Translations under genes and position numbers: made by a program | The notes under the pieces: generated by a model | The model's input: only the letters and a program-made list of their open reading frames with translations | Told to the model about the DNA's origin: nothing | Database searches by the model: none | In this document: piece by piece, positions 54,168 through 64,000 of the stretch | How positions within the stretch are numbered: position 1 is the first letter of the stretch | How the letters are laid out: every line of letters begins with the position of its first letter | NCBI GenBank assembly: GCA_010645155.1 | Contig: CM021322.1 | Coordinates: 11,464,620 to 11,528,619, forward strand | Length of the DNA: 64,000 bases | DNA from: Tigriopus japonicus | Taxonomy: Eukaryota > Arthropoda > Copepoda > Harpacticoida > Harpacticidae | Direction of reading: 5' to 3'

Positions 54168-56581
54168 TGCCTCTTTTGACTGATTAAACCTCTGAACGGC
54201 GTGAACTTTTCTGCGGTGGCCAGAGACTTTAATATATCGTGAGCCTACTATGTACTGCAAACTTTTTTTATTTCCAGTGTAAAGAAAACAATGGTGCGCC
54301 TCGTTAAATCCCAAGTTTTTCGTAATATAAGATTGGCTTAGTAAAGCCCCGTTTATGCTTCAATCACGTACTCCTCGACTTTTTATTGCCATTTTTAAGT
54401 CAAAATACTCATATTTTTATATTTATCAAATTGGATAAATTTAGTTAATTAAATCATTAATTTAATAATTAATAATTAATTTTAATTTAATTATTAAATT
54501 TAAAAAAAATGAGAAAAATTCTCATTTTTACCCGTATTTAGAGACAGAAACCGGTCTTTGAATGATGATTTTTTATCAAAAACAAACATAGAAATGTGCA
54601 TATATTTTTAAAATCCTATCCCTAATATCTAAACTGAGTAAGTAGAAAATAATAGCATTGCAAAATCACTGGCAAGACGTCGCATAAACAAAGCTCTGTT
54701 GGCCAATTTCTGAAATTTGTGCACTGGAATCCTGAGTGCGTTTCTGATTTTTTGCCTCTATCCAATTTGTGTGATGTTTTTTTGTTTTCGTGTCTCTTTC
54801 TTAATTCCGTGTGCCAAATTTTGCTTTTGGTGCACCGTTTCAAATATTCACGCCTACAGTATGTTTATCTTGGCTTAAAAATGCGACTCTTTTGACAAGT
54901 TGGGCATCTCTACGCCAGCTTTAGCTTTTATACTGTTGAAGTTTAGACAACGAACAAAAACCCTTTGTCAATGACTTCAGGGTTTTTGTCAGCCCAAACG
55001 TGTTATCGTTTAGAAAGAGAAAAACATTGATTGCTCTTTCTGTTGGATCTTAGTTCAATAATTATTCTCAGCAAAAACACGATTATCCCTCTCCCCTTTT
55101 TTTAAGTGCTTCAGCGAACCATCGTCGTCTCTTGCAAAGATCCGGAAGTAGATTCAAAGGGGGTCCTCTGTGTAGTGTATACGTAGATTCGCCAATGAAG
55201 AGAGGGAGGGGCCGAAGTATAATTACACGAATCCCGTTAAGGGAATTCCCCGTTGGGTGGATTCACACCTTTGCCCGGTGTCTGTCAGACAAAATGCCAA
55301 GCGTCCCCGTAAAAAGAACGACAGATTATCATTAATTTGAACAATCACTTGTGCATGAACCCACGGCCTTTCCCATTGTTTGGAAGATGTTTTTTCTTCT
55401 ATCTCCATCTACGGAACCACTTGTTGGTTTTCTTGTTGTTGGCATTGTGAAAAGTGTGTTCGCATACATTTTCATCTCACTTTAATGCTAAAAACAATTC
55501 TGAAACCTTTAACAAAATACGATTTGTCGAGAAAATGAGAAAGTGTCTATGTCCAAAACAGCCTGGATCTTATTTCAAACCGTGAAAGCAATTCATCAAT
55601 ATGAAATGGTGAATTCAGTACTTGAGTCATTCCATGCATGACTTTCCTGCTTCTTTTATTTTAAAAAAGTTGGTTCAAAGTGTTCTGTAATGTTCAATCT
55701 TCAAAGTGTTTCCATCCTAAGGAAACAAAAGCTCCATAGCAATATAAAAATTCAGATGCCGCAACCAAGCATTTGGTCACGGCGAATCTTTACTAGATTC
55801 CCTTGAATGAACACGTCTTGTTCTTTGCCTTTATATCAAAACAGTTGGAGTAGCTTTAACCGTGAATGCCAAATATAGAATGGACACAACCATTAACGAT
55901 ATAAGTCGTAACGGATATACGATTCCAATCTCGGGCACAAATTCGTTGTAGAGCTTTAATTGTCAACTAACTGAACACATCCGATTTGAAGCGACGAATG
56001 CATTCGGCAATATACGAGAATTCTCCAGTCGAGACCCCGGTTCTCGGAATTGGCCCATGATTTACCAAGACAGAAAAATTGCTATTGTACATTTTAGAGC
56101 AAAAAATGCAGGTGCGGAACCAAGGGATTATGGTTGACGATTCACCAATTGAACAGTACTCAACTCATGTATGATCTAAATAGTACGATAGCATTCGAAT
56201 GCGACGTTTGAAAAGGCTGCCATAAGGTGAGATTGGTACTTGGACATGCTCCAACTCTTTGTGGAGAGTCACTGAATCGAACGAAAACGTTCTACTACCT
56301 TCAGTGCTGTGCAATCGTTCATTTGTACGTAGGTACGTACAGTGTTGATAGGCCCACCCAGAGTCAATGGAGATCAAATTCTAAATCATCCAAGCCAAAA
56401 CATCGTGTCAGTTGTCTCGTGGAAGCCAAAGAATAAAGATCTCTTTTACTTGGCCCTCCTTTGACGTGTTCAAATAATTGTGCTGAAAAATACGCATTTG
56501 GAGAAGCCGAGAGTAAGAGAGTTGTTATTTAGTTAGCCGTGAAAGTCGAATGCAAGTCACAATCATTACAACCTTATCCCG
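54168..56581. other. Spacer upstream of the Ig-domain gene
   Basis: No gene supported. A strongly AT-rich tract with overlapping small palindromes (TTAATTTAATAATTAATAATTAA) lies at about 54440-54510. The final ~200 bp are presumed promoter and 5' UTR of the next gene. Confidence 0.45.
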
Positions 56582-58097
56582 ATGCCACGATTCGAAACAA
56601 TGATCCTTCCATTGATTTTCGTGCTTATGCTTGGGTGTTTGGGTGTCAGTGCGATTGAGATCGAAATTGCCCGCGATCCAAAAATCACTGTTGGTGATCG
56701 ATTAGAATTGGAATGCGAAGTCACATCCGGCTTTATTGACGAATGCATTTGGTATGGCCCCGATGGACGGACTAAATTCACTACATCTCGCCGAGGTAAT
56801 GAGCGTGATGCTGAAGTTGACGTGGATGGTGATTTTTGCACCCTAAGTATTCCCAGTGCTTCATCTCAAGACAATGGACCCTGGGAGTGCGTGATTTATG
56901 ATCGCGATGAGACCCAGGGAAAGTTTGCCTTTGCCCAAATTCGCAGCAAGAGCGGCAAATTGGAAGTGGACCTCCTTCCAAGCCAGAAAGAAGTGGTGGC
57001 TCAGAGAGGCGCTCGAGTGGAACTGATTTGCCCAACCAACGCCATCTTTTCAGACCCAAAGGCTGCACCTCTCTGCAATTGGCTGGACCCATTGGGAGAG
57101 ACTCACAACCTTGTGGGCAGGTACGATTGAAACCAACGATTTTCAAACTGAATTGTACTCAAAGTTTGGGGGTTTTCTTTTTAGGCGTGGGGAAGTGTTT
57201 CGCAATGAAGAGACAGGTCTCCGTGGAGCCGGCGATCTAAGTAAGGGCGAATGTGGGATCATGATTGATGATGTACGTGCTCGGCACTACGGAATTTGGT
57301 CTTGCAAAGTTCTTCGACAACGCCAAGATGGTCGTCCAGGATCGGAAGTGATCACGGCAGATCTGCTCTTGACCGACGAACCTCGACGCTCTCGATCCAA
57401 CACCGACGATGAGCTCCAAGGATTTCAAGACGGAGATCGGGACGTTAAGATCAACATGGAATTTGACCTCGCGTCTGGTTCGTCATTGCAAAATAAGCCC
57501 AATGTCTATTGGATTGTTCAACGTGAATTTATCGTGAAAGAAAACCGCCGTTACTGTCCTCGGAACAGCCGGAATTGTTACACTTCCTCTAGCCTTCAAC
57601 AAAGTAAAGGCAACAAATACGGCATTGATCTCTCCTTCGATGAGCTCCTTCGTGAAGACATCAGGGAACCCATTGTGCTGGTGCGAGACAACACTGATGC
57701 TAACGGACGGGGCAATGTGCTCATCGACTTTGTTCCAAAGGTAGCTGAGTCTCTAGGGAGTGGCACTGCCATCAGTCGAGACAATGGATGCGTCGTGAAC
57801 GGGCAATATCGAGCTGTCGGAGAGCTAGTAACCCTTAGAGACGACTGCGTTGAAGTCACTTGTGAAAGTGCAGGCCAGGTGGATATTCGTGCCATTCGAA
57901 ATTGCACGCCTAGTACCCGAAATCGCAATCGCGAAACAGACCTTGATGCCGATCGGAACCGAGAAACAGATCGAGAAAGAGACCGAGATAGAGATCGGAA
58001 CCGAGAAACAGATCGAGAAAGAGATCGAGATAGAGATCGGGATCGAGATACAGAGCGAGACTCGGGCAGGGGAGCCGACCGAAACTCGTTTGACTGA
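56582..58097 (+). CDS. Secreted protein with two Ig-like domains and an Arg/Asp/Glu repeat tail
   Basis: Two exons (56582-57120, 57185-58097; a 64-bp GT-AG intron) encode 483 residues. The N terminus is a clear signal peptide (MILPLIFVLMLGCLGVSA). Ig-like domain 1 has the Cys-Trp-Cys pattern (LELECEVTSG, CIWYGPDG, NGPWECVIYD). Domain 2 follows (VELICPT, LCNWLDP, YGIWSCKVL) and is split by the intron. A middle region (FDLASGSSLQNKPNVYWIV...) is unfamiliar. Four Cys near 400-450 (NGC, DDC, VTC, RNC) suggest a small VWC-like module. The last ~60 residues are (R-D/E/N)n dipeptides from 57906 to 58080, made by an imperfect DNA repeat. There is no membrane segment after the signal, so secretion is predicted. 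I do not recognise an orthologue. Adhesion or immune roles are possible but unproven. Confidence 0.8.
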
Positions 58098-58225
58098 ATA
58101 AGTTTATCACGTATTATCCTATACACTCTTTCAACTATACAGAAAAGTCAGATTATCGTTTCTCAATTTCTATTGTGCTGATAAATTGGACATGATTGCA
58201 AAAACAATATGAAAACACTACTCTT

Positions 58226-58231
58226 AATAAA
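58226..58231 (+). terminator. Polyadenylation signal of the Ig-domain gene
   Basis: AATAAA lies ~130 bp after the stop codon, on the same strand. Confidence 0.55.
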
Positions 58232-58447
58232 TGATGACGTGTTTTACTGACCAGGTGAGTTTTAATCTAGATAGCTCAATTCACATTTTCATTCCATTTG
58301 TGACTGGTTGGATGGACGGCAACTTCGAGGTGTCATCATGTCCTCTTCAGATTTGGTTTGGAGTTCTGAGTTTAGGCCATATTGTGCTGTCCCTGAAATA
58401 ATTGCGCTTATCTTTTGTGATTCAAATCATTCAAATTTGTTATACTA

Positions 58448-58671
58448 GGGAGGAGACGTGATGTTGTAGTTAGCGCAGTTTCCTACAATGAGAGGGGTCC
58501 CAGGTTCGATTCTCCTCCTCGACCTTTCTCAAGGCAACTTTTAGACGCTAATTCACACCCACAGACGGAGAACTATTCTGATACCGGACACGAGATTGCC
58601 TATCAGAAAAACTTTGGACGATGTGATGGCTGGCTTCGCTGGCCGGGCGAGGCTCAACCCTCCAAAGTCAC
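58448..58671 (+). mobile_element. tRNA-derived SINE, copy 1
   Basis: The 5' part (to ~58524) is tRNA-like: complementary ends GGGAGGAG and CTCCTCC, a D-arm-like GTAGTTAGCGC and box B GGTTCGATTCT. A body of ~145 bp follows, including CACACCC-type and GATTGCCTATC blocks and GGCCGGGCGAGG. A second copy with the same head and body lies at 61793-62024 on the other strand. The tRNA part is followed directly by the SINE body in both, so neither is a working tRNA gene. Confidence 0.85.
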
Positions 58672-59200
58672 GTTTTATTGGAGTCCAACTTTTGATGTAA
58701 TGTTCAAAAACCAACGTATGTAATATCAAAAGCTTCTGGTGATTTTTTTTCTTCTCTTTTTGAATCCGTTACCTTAGTCTCTTGATGCTTACTTAAGGTT
58801 GGCATCATTTTGTCCACTTCCTTTTGGTGGTTGTCCCATTACTTTTCAACAGATGACAATTCAGGAGCATTGCCTGACCATTTATCCTAATTCCTTGAAG
58901 TAAAATCAATTTGACTAGCCCCATCTTTCAGTTCTTTAACACTTGGTGCTCTTTTTGGAACATAGTTTGAAGCATGTGTGGGAAAAGTTTCATTTTTGAA
59001 ATAAAGCCGGTATCTGATATTTTTGGGCTTGCCTGGCATACAGACCATTGTAAGTTTTCTTAAGTGAAACATTGGGTAGTGATTCGTGACATGGGAAGAA
59101 TTGAATGAAGAAGATACTGTATGTAGACAGCTCACGATGTTGAAAATATTACGGAAGAGCACCATGTAAGTACGTGATGCAGTTTTGAACGCGGTAGTGC
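58672..59200. other. Unannotated spacer
   Basis: No supported gene or repeat. Confidence 0.45.
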
Positions 59201-59208
59201 CTTCAGAT

Positions 59209-60458
59209 CAGGGTGGGCATTTTTCGACATCGAGAGAATTTTGGACACCCTAGTGTCCAAAAGTGTCCAAAAGTGTCCAAAAGTGTCCAACAGTGTCCAA
59301 AAGTGTCCAAAAATACCCAGAAGGTGTCCAAAAATATCCAGAGGGAGTCCAAAAATCCCCAGAGGCTGTCCAAAAATTCCCAGAAGGTGTCCAAAAATCC
59401 CCAGAAGGTGTCCAAAAATCCCCAAAAGATGTCCATAAGTGTCCAAAAGTCCAACAAACGTAAAAGAAAGTTGTACAAATCAGACAAAAACCAGTTACTC
59501 TACATAAGTAATTGAATTCTAAAGAATGCATGGTTGTATACTTAAACAAAAATAGTTGTATAAATGGAAACATTACCGGTACTTGGAGAAATAAACGTTG
59601 CCATGATTACTTCAATCCTTGGTCATGAGGCTATTTGCCTCTCTGATTATAATAATATTTTATATACGTTTGTATAACGTAAGAACAATTTGCATGTTTT
59701 GTTTATACAATATGATAAAATGTGCGTAACTGTTCAAAATGTTTCAAGATTTGCATATTATTTCCTCATCTGTAAACAAGAGTCTTGTCTTTTAATAGTA
59801 AATCAACACTGCTTAAATTCTTTGGCAAAAGCATTTTAATACCCACGTTGCAATCTGATATCAGTTTGAGTGTGCTTTATTATAGTTAACATTTTTTTGG
59901 ACAGTCAGTTCAAAAGACTTCTTGCCTCTTGGATGGGAAACACTTGCAACAATGATGAACTTTGGAATATAAATCAAAATACTAAGTAACCTTCTCTTGT
60001 TACTAATCAAGACACAATTAGCTTTAAAATGTACTCGCATACTATGTTTAACATGAAGTGGGGTGTGAGCGTGTTATTACTAGTCCCAGTCTCACATTCA
60101 TTCGTTCGTTCGTTCATTCATTCCTTCAGTCGATCATTCTTTCCCACATTTTGGACGATGCTCGGTGGTCAAATGAAAAGAGTGGAAAGTTCAAATGTCC
60201 AGTTTGGCCTTCAAGTAATTGGCTCATTTAATGTATTAAGGGTAAGTTTATTTATGCTGAATTGACTTATTCTTGCTTAGATTTCGTCAAGTGACGTTTA
60301 TTTTGGATAGAAAGTTTGAAGAATGTTATTCTAAGAATGTTTTTAACCATTATTTTTCAAATTATTATTTTTGGACACTCTTGTTTTTGGACACCCTTAT
60401 TTTTGGACACTTTTGGACAGGGGTGGACAAAATGTCCAAAAATCAAATGCCCACCCTG
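59209..60458. mobile_element. 1.25-kb hAT element with TGTCCAAA arrays at both ends
   Basis: Perfect 8-bp repeats CTTCAGAT flank it (59201-59208, 60459-60466). The inverted ends are CAGGGTGGGCATTT. The left subterminal zone (59248-59455) is a dense array of TGTCCAAAA, first as 10-mers, then as ~20-mers ending in CCCAGA-like spacers. The right end carries the complementary TTTTGGACA motifs. The ~900-bp middle encodes nothing recognisable, so transposase must be supplied elsewhere. Confidence 0.92.
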
Positions 60459-60571
60459 CTTCAGATCAATAATATGTAAATTTTAAGTTTGTGCTCTGAT
60501 AAAAGGTGTGCAAAAAATCAAAAAGTATCGAAAAATATTTCAAAAAGCTTCCAAAAAATATTTTGCTAATA

Positions 60572-60746
60572 CAGTCAACTTCGGATATAAGGGACCCGTC
60601 GGGACCACCGAAATTCGTCCCTTATATCCGACTGTCCCTTATATCCGACCGAAATTGCATGGAAATCGATCATCTGGACCTTCCAAAACAGTCCTTTATA
60701 AGCGAAAATCCCTTATATCCGGGTCCCTTATATCCGAAGTTGACTG
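60572..60746. mobile_element. 175-bp TA-flanked miniature element (Tc1/mariner/pogo type)
   Basis: Inverted ends of 26 bp, perfect, begin CAGTCAACTTCGGATATAAG. TA lies immediately outside each end (60570-60571, 60747-60748). TATAAG/CTTATA-type motifs recur six times inside. Non-coding. Confidence 0.88.
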
Positions 60747-61310
60747 TAACCACAAAATATTTCTAACATTTGCTAAAATAAAATAAAATGAAAACCATTA
60801 AAACGTGTTTTTCTCTATCTGTGGCAATTTCCCAATTTTTAGGAATTTTGATGCAGTTTTTGATTGATACCTTGCATCTTATTGATTTACTCTGGAATTT
60901 TCATTTTTTTTCTTTTAACTCGGTTTTTAACCGATGCAAGGAAATGATTTCCCTGCAAGATTATGCCAGTTTTGCAAAACATTTGGTCAGGTAATGAGTT
61001 ACAATTTTCCGCTCTTTAACACCCCTGTTATCAATTAGGTTGATAATTTAAACCCAGAAGATCGAGCAGATTCACGATTTAACATGGTTGTCAAGGTAAC
61101 AAGGTAGAAAATAAAATCCTCATACTCTGCGCTTAAAAATTAAGCCAAAATACACTGTCCACGCATACGCAGTTACACACTTTCGTACAAATGGGTGTCA
61201 GAGTGCTAACGGGATGATGTTCTTGGGTTTTGCTGAGAAATAGAGTACAAGGATTGATCTCAAAGTCCTCGAGATGAATTGCGATTTTAAAGAGACCGAA
61301 TTCACTTATT

Positions 61311-61773
61311 CATGCCAGATCAAGAACCACTGAATTTCACTGGACTGGGAGGCTAACGAGAGGAATCATGATTTCCAGTAGGAATAGTTCAATCACATTC
61401 TTTTGCAAATGAGACCTTGCCAATGTTGACAAGAATACGTATTTCAAATATCAGCTCAATCGAACGTCGGAGACAAAAGTTATGCTCACTCAAAGTTCAG
61501 TGCAAATCCTACTGAGAATGAATGAACTCGCCCATTTGTGGTAATTGTTTTACCAGAAAAGGGCAAATTCATTCATTTTATGCTTTCTTCAATACATAAG
61601 TTTGAGAAGGCATAACTTTTCACTCCGCCATTCGATTGAGCTGAAAATTGAAATACGTAGTCTACTGAATACAAGCAAGGTTTGGTTTGCAGCAGAACGA
61701 ATTAATCCTTCTGGAAATCATAATCCTCACCGTTCGCCTCCCACTCCAGTTTTCAGGGCTTCTTGGCCAGATG
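61311..61773. repeat. ~460-bp imperfect palindrome
   Basis: Almost the whole interval is a diverged inverted repeat folding at a TGGTAA-TTGTT-TTACCA loop near 61547. Paired blocks include GCATAACTTTT, CGATTGAGCTGA, TGAAATACGTA, GCAAGGT and GGAAATCAT. A third arm-like copy opens this window (1-135). The SINE at 61793 lies directly to its right. Confidence 0.8.
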
Positions 61774-61792
61774 TATCGTTCTTTTTTTTTAG

Positions 61793-62024
61793 GTGCTAAG
61801 GTCGAAGGTCTGATCCTCGCCCGGGCAGCTAAGCCAACCATTATATCATCCAGTGTTTCCGATAGGCAATCTCTTGTGTGATATCAGATTGGTTCTCTGT
61901 CTGTGGGTGTGGAATATCGTCTAACTCTAAAGGTTTCCCTGAGAGAGGTCGGGGAGGAGAATCGAACATGGGACCTCTCTCACTATAGGAAACTGCGCTA
62001 ACCACGACACCACATTTCCTCCCC
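61793..62024 (-). mobile_element. tRNA-derived SINE, copy 2
   Basis: On the minus strand it starts GGGGAGGAAATGTGG, with D-arm-like GTGGTTAGCGC, box B TGTTCGATTCT and closing CCTCCCCGA. The body is shared with copy 1 (CACACCCACAGA, GATTGCCTATC, CCGGGCGAGG). Target duplications were not resolved. Confidence 0.85.
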
Positions 62025-62298
62025 TATGGAGCGTTTTAATTTTTCCGGATTAGTTTAAAGACACACGGAAGATATGCGAATTAAATGGGAAGAGTTAAAT
62101 GGGAGATATATTTTTGTAACACAATTTTCTTTGTTATGCCGTCGGATATCCTTAAGAAGAGGCCACCTTGTTCCTGAGACCACAAATTTTGGTACCTTCA
62201 GACCCCTAAATTTTGCCCAAAATATTTTTATAATCATTTAATGTAACCGGCAAAACATAAATAAAACATGTACAAGAATAAAATAACACCTTGAAATA

Positions 62299-62546
62299 CA
62301 GTCGAAGCTCGATATAAGCAATCTCAGTTTAAGCAATTTTCGCGATATAAGCAACTTTTCCGCTCTGACCAAAATTTTACTACATAAGAATTCTCGATAT
62401 AAGACATTTTCCATTTTTCCTCAATCTCGATATAAGACACATTCTCAAAGTTTTGGCATACTTTCCTTGCTTTAATTGGTCAAAGCATAAAACTGCAAAA
62501 AAACTGAAGCATTTCCAAAAGGATCCATGCAGTGCAGATTCGACTG
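62299..62546. mobile_element. 248-bp TA-flanked miniature element with CTCGATATAAG repeats
   Basis: Inverted ends CAGTCGAAGCTCG and CAGTCGAATCTGC, with TA immediately outside each (62297-62298, 62547-62548). The left half contains four CGATATAAG copies. Non-coding; consistent with the Tc1/mariner/pogo group. Confidence 0.78.
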
Positions 62547-62548
62547 TA

Positions 62549-63076
62549 CTTTCTTAAATAGAAGATATTTTGCGGGGTCCAACAAATCAGTCACTTGATG
62601 GGATGAAAAAGTGTGAATTTATCCTTTGACCTGTAATAAACAAGCCTGCGTGGCACTTTTCTCCATGCTTCATTTGTAACCACTGCAAAAGTTTTACCGA
62701 AAGGAACGACCCAGACATTAAAAATTTGAATTCTGAGGACAAGGAACAAACAAGTGAATGATTCCTCAATTTGAACTTGACCTACTCGAATGTTATATTC
62801 TCTAATTGTTCATCCTTCGAGCAAATTGAAAGTAAAGGCATCAAAATTGTTTCTTTTTATCGATACTGTTTCGTCGGAATGAAAGGCTATCAAACAAATT
62901 ATCACAATCAAAGATGAATGAAAAATGGACGTATCACATGAGGAGGCTAAAAAGTTAGCAACAACATTGAAAGAAGTTATCACAATCAACAATGAGGGCC
63001 GAATTGACATGACAATACATGGGATAGGTTCCACTGGCTGTGATCGAGAATACAGGGGGTGCCAAAATCCTCGCGG
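62549..63076. other. Region 3' of SLC39A11
   Basis: Presumed 3' UTR and spacer. A 123-codon plus-strand frame at 62925-63296 overlaps SLC39A11 exons in antisense and shows no domain, so it is not called. Confidence 0.4.
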
Positions 63077-64000
63077 TCATCCCAATCCCACGTCCAAACA
63101 CATCATAACAATGAAACCGATGATACAACCGGCCGAAGCGATCTTTCCATTCCCCCTAAAATTAAAAATGAGAGGTGAAGTGCTCATTTTGGCAAATCAA
63201 AGTGGGGATTATTTACGAGGATTGAGCCTCCGGAATGATATCATCGACCACGACGTAGATCATGGCTCCAGCTGCAAATGCCAAAGCATACGGTAAAAGA
63301 GGCTCAATAACTGTCACAAGCAGAGCGCCTAACACGCCCGCAATTGGCTCCACTAAACCGCTTAATTGGCCAAACCTAAATGGGGCAATGGTAATTGAAG
63401 TTAATCCATAGAAAGACATACATGGCGAGGATAGCTTGGGTTTACCAAACACTTCGGAGGGTGGAGAAGCCGGCGGCTTTGAGTGGCAAACTCACGGCTA
63501 AGCCTTCGGGAAAATTTTGAATGCCGATCCCGATGGCCAGATTCCTGATAAAGAGGTCAAAGCCAGGTATGAATATAGAATTGGCCACGTCAATATTAAT
63601 CGAACCTGGCGCTTTCGAAAGAGGCCGTTTTGGATTTTCCCACCGCACCAAATCCCACCCCAACAGCCAGACCTTCCGGGATGTTGTGGACCGTGATGGC
63701 CACAATGAGAAGCAAGATGCGCTTCCAGTGCTCCTCATTAATTTGTCGCTCTTGTGACACATTGAGAATAGCTTGAGCCGGAATGCCCTCCTCGGCCGAG
63801 TCACAACTCATGGTTCGATGTCTCCGCCGGATCTCGCTCTCTGTCAACTCAGAATCACCTGCAACGTAGAAATTGGGAATTCGATAACCTGTTTGAACAA
63901 CAAATGACCCAAAGGCCAATTGGAGTTACCATTGACAAAAACCATGGGCGAAGCCTCACGAACGGGTGAGCCTGAAGGTGATGCATCGCGTTCCAGGTGA
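63077..64000 (-). CDS. SLC39A11: Zinc transporter ZIP11 (SLC39A11), C-terminal part, runs off the window
   Basis: Five exons are read on the minus strand: 63930-64000 (continues beyond the window), 63606-63858, 63446-63544, 63217-63375 and 63077-63155, with matching phases and GT-AG introns. ZIP proteins move Zn2+ into the cytosol; ZIP11 belongs to the gufA-like branch found on Golgi and other internal membranes. The metal-site helices are intact: [19 protein letters not shown] and [17 protein letters not shown], each with the H/N-x-x-P-E-G core. Then come [39 protein letters not shown] and the final [13 protein letters not shown], a typical family end. The N-terminal membrane helices are outside the window. 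A serine-rich linker with RRRH precedes the first visible helix. Confidence 0.94.

Noticed and set aside
58448..58524. Functional tRNA gene
   Set aside because: Imperfect cloverleaf, fused to a body shared with a second copy at 61793-62024: a SINE.
59248..59455. CRISPR-like repeat array
   Set aside because: Short direct TGTCCAAA units without unique spacers, inside a transposon with 8-bp target duplications in eukaryotic DNA.
62925..63296. 123-codon plus-strand frame
   Set aside because: Antisense to SLC39A11 exons 63077-63155 and 63217-63375, which show clear ZIP11 motifs.

Overview
The window looks like arthropod nuclear DNA, most likely from a crustacean and plausibly a copepod such as Tigriopus. 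That placement is an inference from protein resemblance, short GT-AG introns and repeat content; no alignment was run. About 30 kb is gene-dense (10.5-42.9 kb). The flanks (1-10.5 kb and 43-63 kb) are gene-poor and full of small non-autonomous transposons.

Layout. 1-10.5 kb: no convincing gene; two hAT-type miniature elements, a tRNA-like tandem repeat and a palindrome fragment. 10.5-15.9 kb (+): STARD3, a late-endosomal cholesterol-binding membrane-contact protein. 16.7-20.6 kb (+): a kinesin-3 of the KIF28/KLP-6 type with an FHA domain and a C-terminal prenylation-type CVIL motif. 21.7-42.9 kb (-): three consecutive same-strand genes, MTHFR, MMACHC and MTRR. Inside a 15.4-kb intron of MTRR, on the opposite strand, lies a 12-kb intronless HECTD4-type giant HECT ubiquitin ligase, beside a dead LINE. 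48.8-49.7 kb (+): a GTSF1/Asterix-like double CHHC zinc-finger protein. 56.6-58.1 kb (+): a secreted two-Ig-domain protein with a charged dipeptide tail. 63.1-64 kb (-): the C-terminal part of the zinc transporter SLC39A11, which runs off the window end.

How genes work together. MTHFR makes 5-methyl-THF, MMACHC processes cobalamin and MTRR reactivates methionine synthase, so three steps that converge on homocysteine remethylation are adjacent, co-oriented and tightly packed. Only 107 bp separate the MMACHC stop from the MTRR ATG, and 242 bp separate MTHFR from MMACHC. A splice acceptor lies 25-97 nt upstream of each ATG, one of them ending only 10 nt after the MMACHC stop. The human orthologues are unlinked. 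This is the best candidate in the window for an undescribed system: a metazoan metabolic gene cluster, possibly a trans-spliced operon.

Mobile DNA. Six elements have hAT-like ends and flanking 8-bp repeats (four perfect, two with one mismatch), and two more share the end style without visible target duplications. Many carry a private short motif iterated near their ends. There are also a MULE-like element with 9-bp duplications that contains a LINE 3' fragment, a scrambled mariner, two TA-flanked miniature elements, two copies of one tRNA-derived SINE and several long inverted repeats.
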